From: Larix kaempferi
Lineage: Eukaryota > Streptophyta > Pinopsida > Pinales > Pinaceae
Reading direction: 5' to 3'
Assembly: GCA_027924585.1 (NCBI GenBank)
Contig: BSBM01000319.1
Coordinates: forward strand, 5,609,001-5,673,000
Length of the DNA: 64,000 bases
Shown here: piece by piece, positions 23,558 through 33,072 of the stretch
How the letters are laid out: each line of letters opens with the position of its first letter
Position numbering within the stretch: the first letter of the stretch is position 1
Made by a program: the position numbers and the translations under genes
Notes under the pieces: model-generated
Told to the model about the DNA's origin: nothing
What the model saw: the letters and a program-made list of their open reading frames with translations, nothing else
Database searches by the model: none

Positions 23558-24126
23558 TGTTGAGATATTGTAACTTCAAAGAATATTATATTTGTACTTT
23601 ATTATTCCGGAGATGTTTCATTCCTTCGTCGGAATGTGGTAACTCGGGTTATTAGACTTCCCCAGTGGGGGTCGGCCCTTGTATGTGTTATGTGGGTCAA
23701 AGGGTTATTAGACCACCCTAGAGGGGTCGGCCCAGTCAGTTGTAGTGGGGTATTTAACCCATTGGTTAAATACGAGCCTACATGTACTTGTGTAAAAGAT
23801 ATGTCAGAGTAGTGTATAAATAGAGGAGGTGTGTTCCTCATTTGATACACATACACACACTTGAGAGAAAGGCGCACTTGTGGAGGAGAGGTCTGCTATG
23901 GTGGAGGAGGAGATCATATCTTTAGTTTGCATCTTTGTATATTGCTGGTCATCTATATTGAGGAAGCTTTACTGGGTTTTCTACCCCATGAGGGTTTCCC
24001 AGGATAAATTTGTGTCTCTTGTGTTTACGCTATGCTTGTTGTTTCTTCAGTGATCCTGTATATGCTATTATTGTAAAATGGAATATAATGCTGCTATTTT
24101 CTGTCTTAGCATATTAAATCTTAACA
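23558..24126 (+). repeat. LARD 3' LTR
   Basis: It is the same length (569 bp) as the left LTR and is preceded by aagggggag at 23549-23557. TATA box at about 23815. About 11 differences from the left copy are spread along its length, all C/T or G/A. Confidence 0.95.
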
Positions 24127-24131
24127 ATCCC

Positions 24132-24840
24132 ATACTGAAGCAACACCCAGAAGTGCTCTTCCTATCTGCAGCATTTCCTGCCCAATCTGAATCAACATAA
24201 CCCTGCAGGTTAAACTTTTGATTCGCATCATACTTGAGCCCATAATCAACCGTACCCTTCAGATACCTCAGAATATGCTTTACAGCAACCAGGTGAACAC
24301 CTCTCGGATCCGTCAGGAACTGGCTCAATGTGTTCACTGCAAAGCAAATATCTGGCCTTGTGTTCGTCAAGTACATCAAGGACCCAATCATCTGACGATA
24401 CACAGTAACATCAACCGGCTTAGATGAAGCATCACATAGAAGCTTAAGGTTCGATGCCATAGGTGTGGCCATGGCCTTGCAGTCCATCATCCTGAACCTC
24501 TTCAGGATCTCTACTGCAAAATTTCCTTGTCCAAGGAAGATACCATCTGCACTTTGCCACACCTCCATGCCTAGAAAATATAGTGCATCATCCCCAATTC
24601 CTTCATCTCGAACTGAACAACAAGCTTCCTCTTGGTATTAGCAATCAAACTATCATTACCTGTAACAAACAGGTCATCCACGTACAGGAGTAGTATCACA
24701 GGATGGCCGTCCTCAACCTTGTAGTAAAGGTTGGAATCTGCTTTACTCTTGGTAAAGCCCAAATTGGATAGAAAACTATCCATCTTACCATACCAAGTCC
24801 TAGGAGCTTGCTTCAAGCCATACAAGGCTTTCTTCAATTT
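24132..24840 (-). pseudogene. C1 reverse transcriptase and RNase H, N-terminal part
   Basis: The minus strand encodes KKALYGLKQAPRTWYGKMDS, the catalytic LLYVDDLFVTG, and after a frameshift GMEVWQSADGIFLGQGNFAV, then SDWAGNAADRKSTSGCCFSM. This is the copia RT palm/thumb and the start of RNase H. The frameshift is near 24570, where cattatattttctagg replaces the shorter C2 sequence. A stop at 24841-24843 (tgtgaaaat, where C2 has tgtgcagat) separates it from the upstream part. The domain then runs into the LARD at 24131. Confidence 0.92.
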
Positions 24841-26947
24841 TCACACATATGACTTCCTGTTATGTGTCTCAAAACCAAGTGGCTGCTCCACATATACTTC
24901 CTCCTCGACTACACCATTCAAGAAAGCAGTCTTGACATCCATCTGGTGTATCTTCCATTTCATCACTGCAGCCAGAGAAAGTACTGATCTGATGGAAGTG
25001 TACCTGGCTACAGGACCAAAAGTTTCTTCATAATCAATCCCTTCTTTCTGGGAGAAGTCACGAGCTACAAATCTCGCTTTGTATTTCTCTATGCTGCCAT
25101 CTGCAGCATGCTTGATCTTGTAGATCCATTTGGAAGTCACAACAGACTTCCCTTTAGGTCTTGGGACTACATCCCAAACATCATTTTTCATTATTGATTG
25201 GTATTCCTCGACCATGGCATCATTCCATCCTTTCTTTTTCGCTGCTTCTTCATAATTGGAAGGTTCTTTGTTCATAATATCACAGAGTAAAGCAACATAG
25301 CTGGTATGTGATCTAGTTCTCTTATTTGCTCTGTGTTCTTTTTCTGGAATGCCATACCTTTCTGCATCTTGAATGAGCTCTCTAGCCCATGCAGGTTTCC
25401 TCTTGTGAGAGTCCTTCTCACGAGGTGGATCTATAGGTTCTTGCGGATCTTCAATTTCACGATCAACATCTTGAATTGCTTCAGTCATAGTAGTGTCTTT
25501 AAATATGGTTTCCTTTGGTTCTTCATGATCTTCAATAGGTTTCTTCCTTGACTTGATGAATGCTAAGTTTTCATCAAATGTCACATCCCTGTTGACATCA
25601 ATCTTCTTGAACCCTGGAAAGTATATTCTGTAAGCTTTCGAGCCTTCACTGTAACCCAAAAAGATACCCTTCTTTCCTGAAGGATCTAGCTTTGTCCTCT
25701 TTTCCTTTGGAACATGTGTATATACTGGACAACCAAATATCCTGAGATGGCTGACTTCAGGTCTCTTACAAGAGAAGACCTCTTCTGGTGTCTTGTTGTC
25801 CAATATCTTGTGGGGTGTTCTGTTCTGCACATACACAACTGTCCTAGCTGCTTCTGCCCATAGATGCATAGGCAGATCCTGGTCATGTAGCATTTCCCGT
25901 GCTGCTTCCATGATTGTTCTATTCTTTCTTTTTGCAACTCCATTCTGTTGTGGATTGTAGGGAGTAGTCAACTCCCTCTTAATTCCTGAATCACTGCATA
26001 GTTTCTTGAAATCACCTGAAGTGAATTCACTGCCATTGTCGGATCTGAATGTCTTGATCTTCTTGTCAGTTTGATTTTCTATCAAGGTTTTGAATTCCTT
26101 GAACTTATCAAATACTTCATCTTTGTTTTTCAAGAAGTAAACCCAATTCTTCCTGGAGAAATCATCAATGAAAGAGACATAGTAAACATACCCACTCAGA
26201 AAACTGGATGACATCGGACCGCATACATCAGAGTGGATGATTTCCAAGATTCCTTTTGCCTTGCTTTCACTGCTTGGAAATGACTTCTTTATGTTCTTTC
26301 CTTTTGCACATCCTTTTCAAATACCTTCATGTTTGGTCTTGAGTTCAGGAAGACCCTCTACCGCTTTGCTTGCAATTGGTAGTGATCTATAGTGCACATG
26401 AGCAAGCCTTCTGTGCCAAAGTTTACTTGGTTCCATGGATTCATGTACCATGGCATGTTCAGGTTGTCCCTTCAATTTATACAATCCTCCCTCTTGCTCT
26501 CCAATCACCACTGCATAATCAATAGTTTTACCTTTTGGCCACATTAGGACTTGGCCATTTACAAATGCAACCCTCATGCCCTTTGCATCTAATGCAGAGA
26601 TGGAGAGTAGGTTCTTCTTGAGCCCAGGTACAAATAACACATCTTTCATCTTCAAAGACTTTCCAGATTCTAGGTTGTAGGAGGCTTCCCCACTTCCTTT
26701 TATAGGGTATTGATAATCATCCCCAAGTTTCACCTTATGGGGTGATTCATGTTCATATAAATTTACAAAAGATTCTTTAAACCCAGTCATGTGTTTAGAA
26801 GCCCCAGTGTCAATTAACCAATCATTACAACCATGAGAAATAGTACCAATCATCACTTTTTTCTCTAGACTTCTTCTTGGGAGGTTCATCATCCTCAGTA
26901 GCATGAGCATGATATCTATTCTTGTTTCCCTTCTTCTTCTTCTTGTT
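24841..26947 (-). pseudogene. C1 protease, integrase and N-terminal RT
   Basis: In order on the minus strand: protease DTGASKHMTG (about 26800), the GAG-pre-integrase finger LWHRRLAHVHYRSL, integrase with HSDVCGPM (first Asp), RSDNGSEF (second Asp) and NGVAKRKNRT, then GCPVYTHVPKEKRTKLD and KWIYKIKHAADGSIEKYKAR of RT with MDVKTAFLNG. Residue three of the DD35E triad is Lys, not Glu. An opal codon at 26317-26319 replaces the first Cys of the finger (HEGI*KGCAKG). The long frame 24841-26247 is otherwise open, so the element died fairly recently by a few point events. Confidence 0.93.
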
Positions 26948-27325
26948 GGAACCCTTAAAATAAAATACAATATAAAATACAAGTGAATATCTTCCGAAGT
27001 TACAATTAAATCAGCACTCCCTCTTAACTAGGAAGGTATTCTCTTGACACGGACATCAACACATCTGGACACAGGTGTTCATCACTGGATCATCTTCACT
27101 GGATCATCGTCATCACTGCTGCTGCAATCCTCATCATATCGATCATCGATTGGTGACATCTCTCGAATATACTCGTCATAGGAAGTTCTACAGAGCCAAC
27201 CCTTTTTCATGTTGGATGTAGGCCTATTCTCCATGTAGGTATTCATCATTTGTACAGGAAAGCCATCAAGTAGGTACAACCTAGGTTCAATCATTACATT
27301 GCCTCTGCAAACACTTGCATCTCCT
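26948..27325 (-). mobile_element. Captured 3' end of a related element inside C1 gag
   Basis: Between the zinc-knuckle codon at 27326 and the Lys-rich linker at 26947 C1 has about 378 bp absent from C2. On the minus strand it reads a 70-codon acidic frame (27082-27294, with KKGWLCRTSYDEYIREM and DDRYDEDCSSSDDDDP). It then has ttaagagggag and an LTR-like start, tgctgatttaattgtaac. The same order (tgaaaaaggattggctctg, SSNSDDDD-like, purine tract, LTR) occurs at C1's own 3' end (15140-15340). The left LTR part is only about 70 bp. It looks like a 3' fragment of a sister element joined in by template switching or recombination. Confidence 0.7.
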
Positions 27326-28066
27326 ACAATCTATAGCAAAGTGCCCTTTCTCATTACAGGTGAAGCATCTCAGATCCTTCTTACCCTTTTGGTGATGGTG
27401 GTGAGAAGGTCTTCTGTTATGAGATGGCTCCTTCTTGAACTTACCTTTCTTGGTATGTGCTGTGAGAGCTTGATCTTTATTTCCCATATTTTCTTCTCGG
27501 GCCATGAGCCTAGCTTCTTCTTGAGAACATTATTCCCGCAGTCTGTTGAAGGAGATCAACTTCCTTCTTGCACAAATTCCTTGAATAAAGGAATCCCATG
27601 ACCTGGGTAGGCCATTCAGAGTGGTCATGACAACTTCACCATTCTCCACCATTTCATCCACCGCTTCTAGTTGTTCCTTGATCTGAGAGACCCTAGAAAA
27701 ATAAGATTGAATGGTTTCTCCATTCTGAAACTTTACCCCTTTCAATTGGTTCCGTAGGGTCATCTTCCAATTTATGTTCTTCCCTTCAAATAGCTTGGTC
27801 AGGGAATCAAACATCTCTTTGGGTGTCTTTAGAGATGACACATGTGGGATGAGATGGTCCTTGATAGAATCAGCAATGATCCTCTTTGCCTTGACCAAGT
27901 TCTTCTTGTGGAGGGATTTAACCTCTTCTTCCTCTCGGACAGGGACCTCTTCCCTTATGTAAGAGTCCAACTCATTTTCTTCCAGGATTAACCCAATCCT
28001 ATACTTCCATGCTCGGAAGTTATCAGCCTCTTCAAGCTTATCCTCAAGCTTGGTGTGGTGAGACAT
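27326..28066 (-). pseudogene. C1 Gag
   Basis: The ATG at 28064-28066 gives MSHHTKLEDKLEEADNFRAW, the same start as C2. The region has the copia Gag core (KNLVKAKRIIADSIKDHLIP, TLRNQLKGVKFQNGETIQSY, then LNGLPRSWDSFIQGICARRK). An ochre codon at 27530-27532 interrupts it, and the frame continues to the zinc knuckle CFTCNEKGHFAIDC (27326-27367). It would bind and package element RNA. Codons and sequence are close to those of C2. Confidence 0.93.
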
Positions 28067-28628
28067 CTTAAAGAGTACTTCAAATGGAAATAGAAAAGAT
28101 TTAGGTCTTACCACTTGATTTGTTGAAAACTGGATCTGGTCCTGGATTAGGGTTTGTGAGAGCAACCCTAAAAATTCAAAATATGAATTTCAACTTTCTA
28201 AAAGGATAGAAAGATGTGCCTTGATGAGCTGATCAGCTTGTTGTATTCAGAATTTGAGATCTGCAAAGCTTCATCCTCCAGAACTGCCTTTTAGTCTTCC
28301 CGGGTTCACTCGGGAGGACCCCGAATTAGGGTTTGAGTTTCTCGGAGCTTCACCGAACCAAAAATATCGATCCAAAGCTCGAAACTTTGATTTTTCCAAG
28401 GAGCTTCCAGCTATGTCTTTAGATTTCAGAAATTCCTATTTTTGTGGAAACCTTAATTTTTAGGGCCAAAACTGAAACTGCTCAGAACTGAATTCTGATT
28501 GGACAGAAAGATTCACCTTGCTGAGGAGATTCAATCTATCATATTGCTTTTCCAAAATCTGTGGAGAGAAACCCAATAAACAAGAAACCCTGGTTTCCGC
28601 CACTGCACAATGTCTTCTTCTCAGGTTA
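28067..28628 (-). other. C1 leader
   Basis: This is a 0.56-kb untranslated leader between primer site and Gag ATG. It resembles 50070-50631 of C2 throughout and, more distantly, the LARD leader. Plus-strand open frames here are shadows. Confidence 0.8.
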
Positions 28629-28640
28629 GCTCTGATACCA
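28629..28640 (-). other. C1 primer-binding site
   Basis: The minus strand reads tggtatcagagc immediately after the LTR ends in aaca. It is complementary to the 3' end of plant initiator Met tRNA. Confidence 0.9.
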
Positions 28641-29227
28641 TGTTAATTTTTTAGCATTAATTCAAAATACTCTAGGATATTTACTGAGAGAATAACATGT
28701 ACAGTATATCAATGCATATCAATCATAGCAAGCATATCAATCATCACAAGATGTAAACATAAGAGACAATAGACACACAGAGTTTCTGTGGGGAAAACCC
28801 TAAGGTGAAAAACCCCACAACTTCCTCAGAGATAGATAGAGCAATGATACAACCAAAGTACAACACAAGTACACAGAGATAGTCTCCTCCTAGCAGCTGA
28901 TCCTCCTCACATGTGCGCCACTTTCCGAGTGATGTAGAGTGAGATATGAAGTGAACAAAATAGAGATCGGGAGATCTCTATTTATACTTGTCCTGACTGC
29001 CCAATAAACTTATGGGGCCGACTTGTCTAGCTTAGTACAATAACCCATGGTTAACTTAATCAGGGCCGACCCCACACATGGTGGTCTAATAACCCATCGG
29101 CAAGTTACGACACTTGCGACACTTGTCAATACAAATGATGACACTTCCTTATAGAGGAATAACACATCTCTATAGGAGTACAATATACATAGATGAAATA
29201 CATTCCGAAGTTACATATACATCAACA
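28641..29227 (-). repeat. C1 5' LTR
   Basis: Partner of 14550-15139, with TATAAATAG at 28978-28986 (minus). It lacks one ctc triplet of the 3' copy. Confidence 0.93.
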
Positions 29228-29341
29228 ACCCCTCTCTCCTAGATCCCTCGTCCGGGATATGTGTTCCATGTTCATGCTCCTGTGTTCATTAACCGTCTTT
29301 GCTATCCGCTCTCCACCTCCTCTGCTGAAAGTTAGGCCCCT

Positions 29342-30178
29342 ATGCAATTCCCTTGTGAAATCTCCAAAACCACCATGAAACACACGCGCGACACCTCCAG
29401 GCGTGGCTTTGGACCGGGCACAGGCAAAGTGGCGTCTTTGGAGAAGGATATCCCTGCAAACATTGGATACAAGGATAACGTCTCCATGCCGGTCCGTCGC
29501 CTGGTGGATGATTGGGAATCAAGAAACGTTGTAGAGATCCTTGCCTTCAGTAGCCCTAGAACACAGGTGAATCATTACTGGCTCCTTAAAAATTTTATTG
29601 GTACCTTGGTGGAAGAGATGCTCACCAATTGGAACTTGGCTAAAATGGCCATCATGGACACTAGGTCCAACATGGCTCATCTGGATGTAATTCTTGTCGC
29701 CTTGGAAGCCAGCCTTATTGGTCGCTGCTACTCCCTGTTTCCTCATCAAGATCCACCCATTGGAGTTGGTCCGGAAGGTCCTATTGCAGGTTCCGGGGAG
29801 GAGACTGCTGTTCATAAAAAAGGTGCTGACTCTCATGCGGCTATGCAAGCGGCCGACAGTTCGTTACATGACTCAATGGGCCTTACGGTTTCAGAGGACG
29901 TCGCTCCTGCTCTCGGACAAACCTCTGGTCTTGATTCCCTTGCTACGGTTGTGGTTCAAGGCGCCTCCCCTCATGAGACCTCCTTTCCGGTTCCCTCTAC
30001 CATTGCAGTCGCTGAGGTCAAGTGCATCCGCAAGGATGAGGTGGACGTGATTCTCCCGCGCAAAGTCGAGCCTCTGCCCATCAAGCTCCCGGAGCAGCAA
30101 TGGACATATGACTTCTTCGCCCCTTGCCCTATCTCTGAGGACATCCATGACTCCAAAGGCACGGAAGCTAGCTCTTGA
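29342..30178 (+). CDS. Unidentified 278-codon frame of the retroposon
   Basis: I do not recognise this protein. It starts MQFPCEISKTTMKHTRDTSR. A middle section, LLKNFIGTLVEEMLTNWNLAK, looks helical, and the second half is low complexity, rich in Ala, Ser, Asp and Gly. There is no zinc knuckle, RRM or transmembrane segment. An inner ATG (MKHTRDTS) could be the true start. It lies in the retroposon at 14282-30440 and is followed by a 260-bp T-rich 3' part and the A tail. It may be a LINE ORF1 or the coding part of a retrocopied mRNA. It is open without stops, so decay is limited or the frame is not neutral. The minus-strand frames over it are shadows. Confidence 0.45.
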   Translation: MQFPCEISKTTMKHTRDTSRRGFGPGTGKVASLEKDIPANIGYKDNVSMPVRRLVDDWESRNVVEILAFSSPRTQVNHYWLLKNFIGTLVEEMLTNWNLAKMAIMDTRSNMAHLDVILVALEASLIGRCYSLFPHQDPPIGVGPEGPIAGSGEETAVHKKGADSHAAMQAADSSLHDSMGLTVSEDVAPALGQTSGLDSLATVVVQGASPHETSFPVPSTIAVAEVKCIRKDEVDVILPRKVEPLPIKLPEQQWTYDFFAPCPISEDIHDSKGTEASS

Positions 30179-30458
30179 CGTGACTTGTGTTGAGAACTGC
30201 ACTCCTGGTTCTGTTATTTTGCTTTATTGTTTTTGTTATCTCTGCCTAGTACAGAGTTACTCTCAGTTTATGGTTTTCCTGATCGATGGCTATCTAGCCT
30301 CAGCCTCTAGGCTTGTTTTACAACACTCTTTTTGTAATATTGGCACCTTCAGCAGCGCTAGAATGTTATATTCAGCCTCACCTGATGACTGTAATCTTTT
30401 TTGTACTATAATATAATCCTTTATGCAGCTTACAAAAAAAAAGGTGAATTCAAGGGCC

Positions 30459-32132
30459 TTCCTTGGAAGGGACATTACATGTACGGACTGTACGGGCAGG
30501 TCATACATTCGTACATACATGTTGTACGTATCTATACAACCTAATGGATTTGACCATGCATATTTCTGTACAGGCTGTACAAATCGCACCACATGGATCT
30601 GTATAGTCGTATCGACCGTACATGTCATACAGTGAGGACATACAGGCAGTTTTGCAGAGCAGAAATTTCAGGGTTTTGCTGAGGTGTTTCTGGGGTAGTT
30701 TTGCAGATTTGAAGTTTGTCTTCTGTGGGGCAGAAATTTCTAGGTTTGTTGTGTATTTTCTTAGGGCCATTTTCTCAGTAAGGGAGCTCTTGTAAGCTTG
30801 GAATATTTTAATGAAAAGTTGTTTTTGAAGGGCATACAATTGTGCATGTGTTTTGATTTGTTTCCTACATTGCTTGCACTATTTTATTTCTATTAATAGA
30901 TCTCAACAAGTGTAAAATAATCAATGGGCTGAAAATTAATTTTTATGCAAGGAAACCACTAGAAATTATTTTATCTAGTACTAGGGTTAGAAAAATTAAC
31001 ATTGTTGATATTTGACACTTTTGCATTTATAATATCTTTGTCAAATCGATGTTCTCATTTGCTATTGTCATTATAATTTTCCATGATTGCGATCATTGGC
31101 CATGATTGTATTCTCGATTCCTAATAAACATTAAGGATAAAGTTATTATAATGTTTTTTTGCTAATGACCAAATTTTCCTGTAGATATTAAGAGGGATGC
31201 TACAATGTAATAGTTACTTGGTCAAATTAATAAGTGATTATTTCTTGACACCTTTAGTGATTAGTGGTTGAGTTGTGGTCTAAAATGATTTATTATTATT
31301 TACTATGTGTCCCCAAGTCAATCTTAAGGGGATGGTAGTGTTATGGTGCCAAGTCAATCTTAAGGAGATGGTAGTGTTATGGTGATAACTTTGACTTGGC
31401 GCCATGCTAGTGACCCTCTAGTGGTCATGTGGTTATATTATCACCCCTTTAGTCTTAGTCGTAGTGTTAGTGGGGTTATATTTGGGAAAGAATGTTCTCA
31501 TGTTGTATTTTTTTTGCCGAGAAGTTCATGTTGTATTGTTTTGTTTCAATCTTTATTGTAAGTAAAGTGTATTGATCTTTATCCTTGAAATCAGATGGGT
31601 AGTTTGTAGTTTGGTTAAAACATAAATTGTGGATATAAGTCTCTTGCTATTGAGAGTTTGCAAGCAATTTGTTTTATTATTTTATTGTATATATCTTTAA
31701 TCCTTGTAAATGGATGTGAATTGTGGGCAGTGTTAAAACTTTTTTATTGTTTGAGAGATAAAAGTGAATTGCCATATCCCGCGTTTATTCATTTTCCTTG
31801 TAGTTGAAGTTGAAATCGTAAGGAAGGATTGAGAAGGAAATCGTAAGGAAGGATTGAGAAAATGGTTTTATTTGTAATTTTCACTTGGTAGCATGAGATG
31901 TAACTTTGGTGAATTTATAGTTTGCATTGCCCCTTCCTTACTCTACAATTGTAGCTCGTATTCTTTAGAAAAATTTATTTGAATGGCTTAAACTTTATAT
32001 TAGGTGGAGATTCAATTATCCTAATATAGTTACTTGGTTAGCTTTTGTTATTTGAGGATATGGATGGAGAAGTTTCCTTACTACAAATCCGAGTTTTATA
32101 TTGGTGCCATGCGAGTTTTGGTTGGGAGTCCC
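30459..32132. other. Unassigned DNA between retroposon and G2
   Basis: 30480-30650 contains many short gtac and tgtac palindromic tracts. 30650-32132 is AT-rich. Frames are short and unrecognisable. Sequence before 32133 and after 40920 was contiguous before G2 inserted. Confidence 0.55.
31313..31384. repeat. Two-copy 36-bp tandem repeat
   Basis: The unit ccaagtcaatcttaagg(g/a)gatggtagtgttatggtg occurs at 31313 and 31349, differing at one base. Confidence 0.88.
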
Positions 32133-33060
32133 TGTATTGGAGAAAACTCACTATGGCTTGGGAATACTGCAACAGATAGATGACTACCAGAAATCTACTC
32201 AATTCTCAAAGCAATGCTATTATAAATGACAATGTTAAGATAATGGAGAAATGTAACCAACCTCGATCCAAACGTTTGATGTAGATCCCCGTTGGAGCTT
32301 TCAATCCACGCACTTGTAATCTGCAAATTAGTCTTGACAGCCAATATCCAACAAGTACATATAATATATAAATGACATTAACATTATCAATAACAATGGT
32401 CCATAATATCATAAGCAAATGTAACCCAATGTATAATAAATAACATTTGCACCATGAATGGACTAGAACGAGTATTTCTATTAATGAACAAGAAGAAGTA
32501 CAAAGTGATACGACCTCTTTCTGGCAACCAATCTGAACCAAGATCTAGATCAATCCACTTGTGCCTCCATCGCTTCAATCCTCCATGAATGGCAAACTCA
32601 GACTAGAAAGGAGTTTGGAAGTTGAACATACATGGTTCACAACTACAAGGATCAATGAGTGCAGACTCAAGATAGGGAAAAAATCCACTAGAGTTCTCTT
32701 ACGATTCTCCTCTTCCTCCCGTCCATAAGCCATATGTGCTCAATATACATTCCTCTCAAAGGTAGGTGAAATGACACATTGAGGCGTTACTCGAGCAGAT
32801 GGAGAGCCAAAGGTCACCTAATGACCGCTTTTTGGGAGTAAAAAGTAATAAATAATGGTTTTTACCATTTTACATGCTACCCGCGGGCTATAGTGATGCA
32901 ACTCATGGATACACCTTCTATAAGGATGCAACAGGCGGGTAGGAATAAAAATAGGGCAAACTGGTATTTCTGAAGGATATAAATGGATTTGGGTCACTGA
33001 AATGGATCCTACAGGACAAACAATGCTGATGCTCACAGGGTGGAAGATTTTTGTGTAACA
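32133..33060 (-). repeat. G2 3' LTR
   Basis: It begins tgtattggag and ends gtgtaaca on the plus strand. From 32351 it aligns with 40210-40915. Next to it at 33061-33072 the minus strand has the purine tract ttagggggcatc. Several short minus-strand frames across it are not genes. Confidence 0.9.
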
Positions 33061-33072
33061 GATGCCCCCTAA

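Larger units (their letters stand above)
17001..24126 (+). mobile_element. LARD: non-coding LTR retrotransposon nested in C1
   Basis: Two 569-bp LTRs (17001-17569, 23558-24126) flank 6 kb without any gag or pol. The target duplication atccc lies at 16996-17000 and 24127-24131. The primer site tggtatcagagc follows the left LTR and the purine tract aagggggag precedes the right LTR, so it has all cis signals for reverse transcription but must borrow proteins. Its LTR block gggttattagac...ggggtcggccc, the 20 nt from the primer site (tggtatcagagctaacctga) and its leader all resemble the C1/C2 copia family, the likely protein donor. The LTRs differ at about 11 sites, all transitions. Confidence 0.92.
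14550..29227 (-). mobile_element. Ty1/copia element C1, with a nested LARD
   Basis: LTRs at 14550-15139 (3', 590 bp) and 28641-29227 (5', 587 bp) start TG and end CA, with a 12-nt initiator-Met-tRNA-like primer site beside the right one. Gag, protease, integrase, RT and RNase H are read on the minus strand from 28066 down to 16589. They are interrupted by stops, a frameshift, a 0.38-kb insert in gag (26948-27325) and the 7.1-kb LARD in RNase H. Without the LARD the element is about 7.5 kb. Flanking pentamers gctcc and acccc do not match, so the target duplication is lost or mutated. The LTRs differ by about twenty substitutions and a 3-bp indel, so the insertion is moderately old. It is a sister of C2 at 49451. 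Confidence 0.93.
14282..30440 (+). mobile_element. Poly(A)-tailed retroposon, split by copia element C1
   Basis: Direct repeats of 18 bp (aaggtgaattcaagggcc) lie at 14264-14281 and 30441-30458, with similarity continuing as ttcct(t)gga. The right copy is immediately preceded by a run of nine A residues after cagcttac. Long target duplications plus an A tail are the hallmarks of LINE-type retroposition in the plus direction. Removing C1 (14550-29227), the retroposon is 14282-14549 plus 29228-30440, about 1.5 kb. It has a GC-rich 5' part, a 278-codon open frame and a 3' UTR. No reverse transcriptase is present. It is therefore either a LINE remnant with ORF2 deleted, or a processed copy of a host mRNA. 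I cannot choose between these. Confidence 0.75.
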
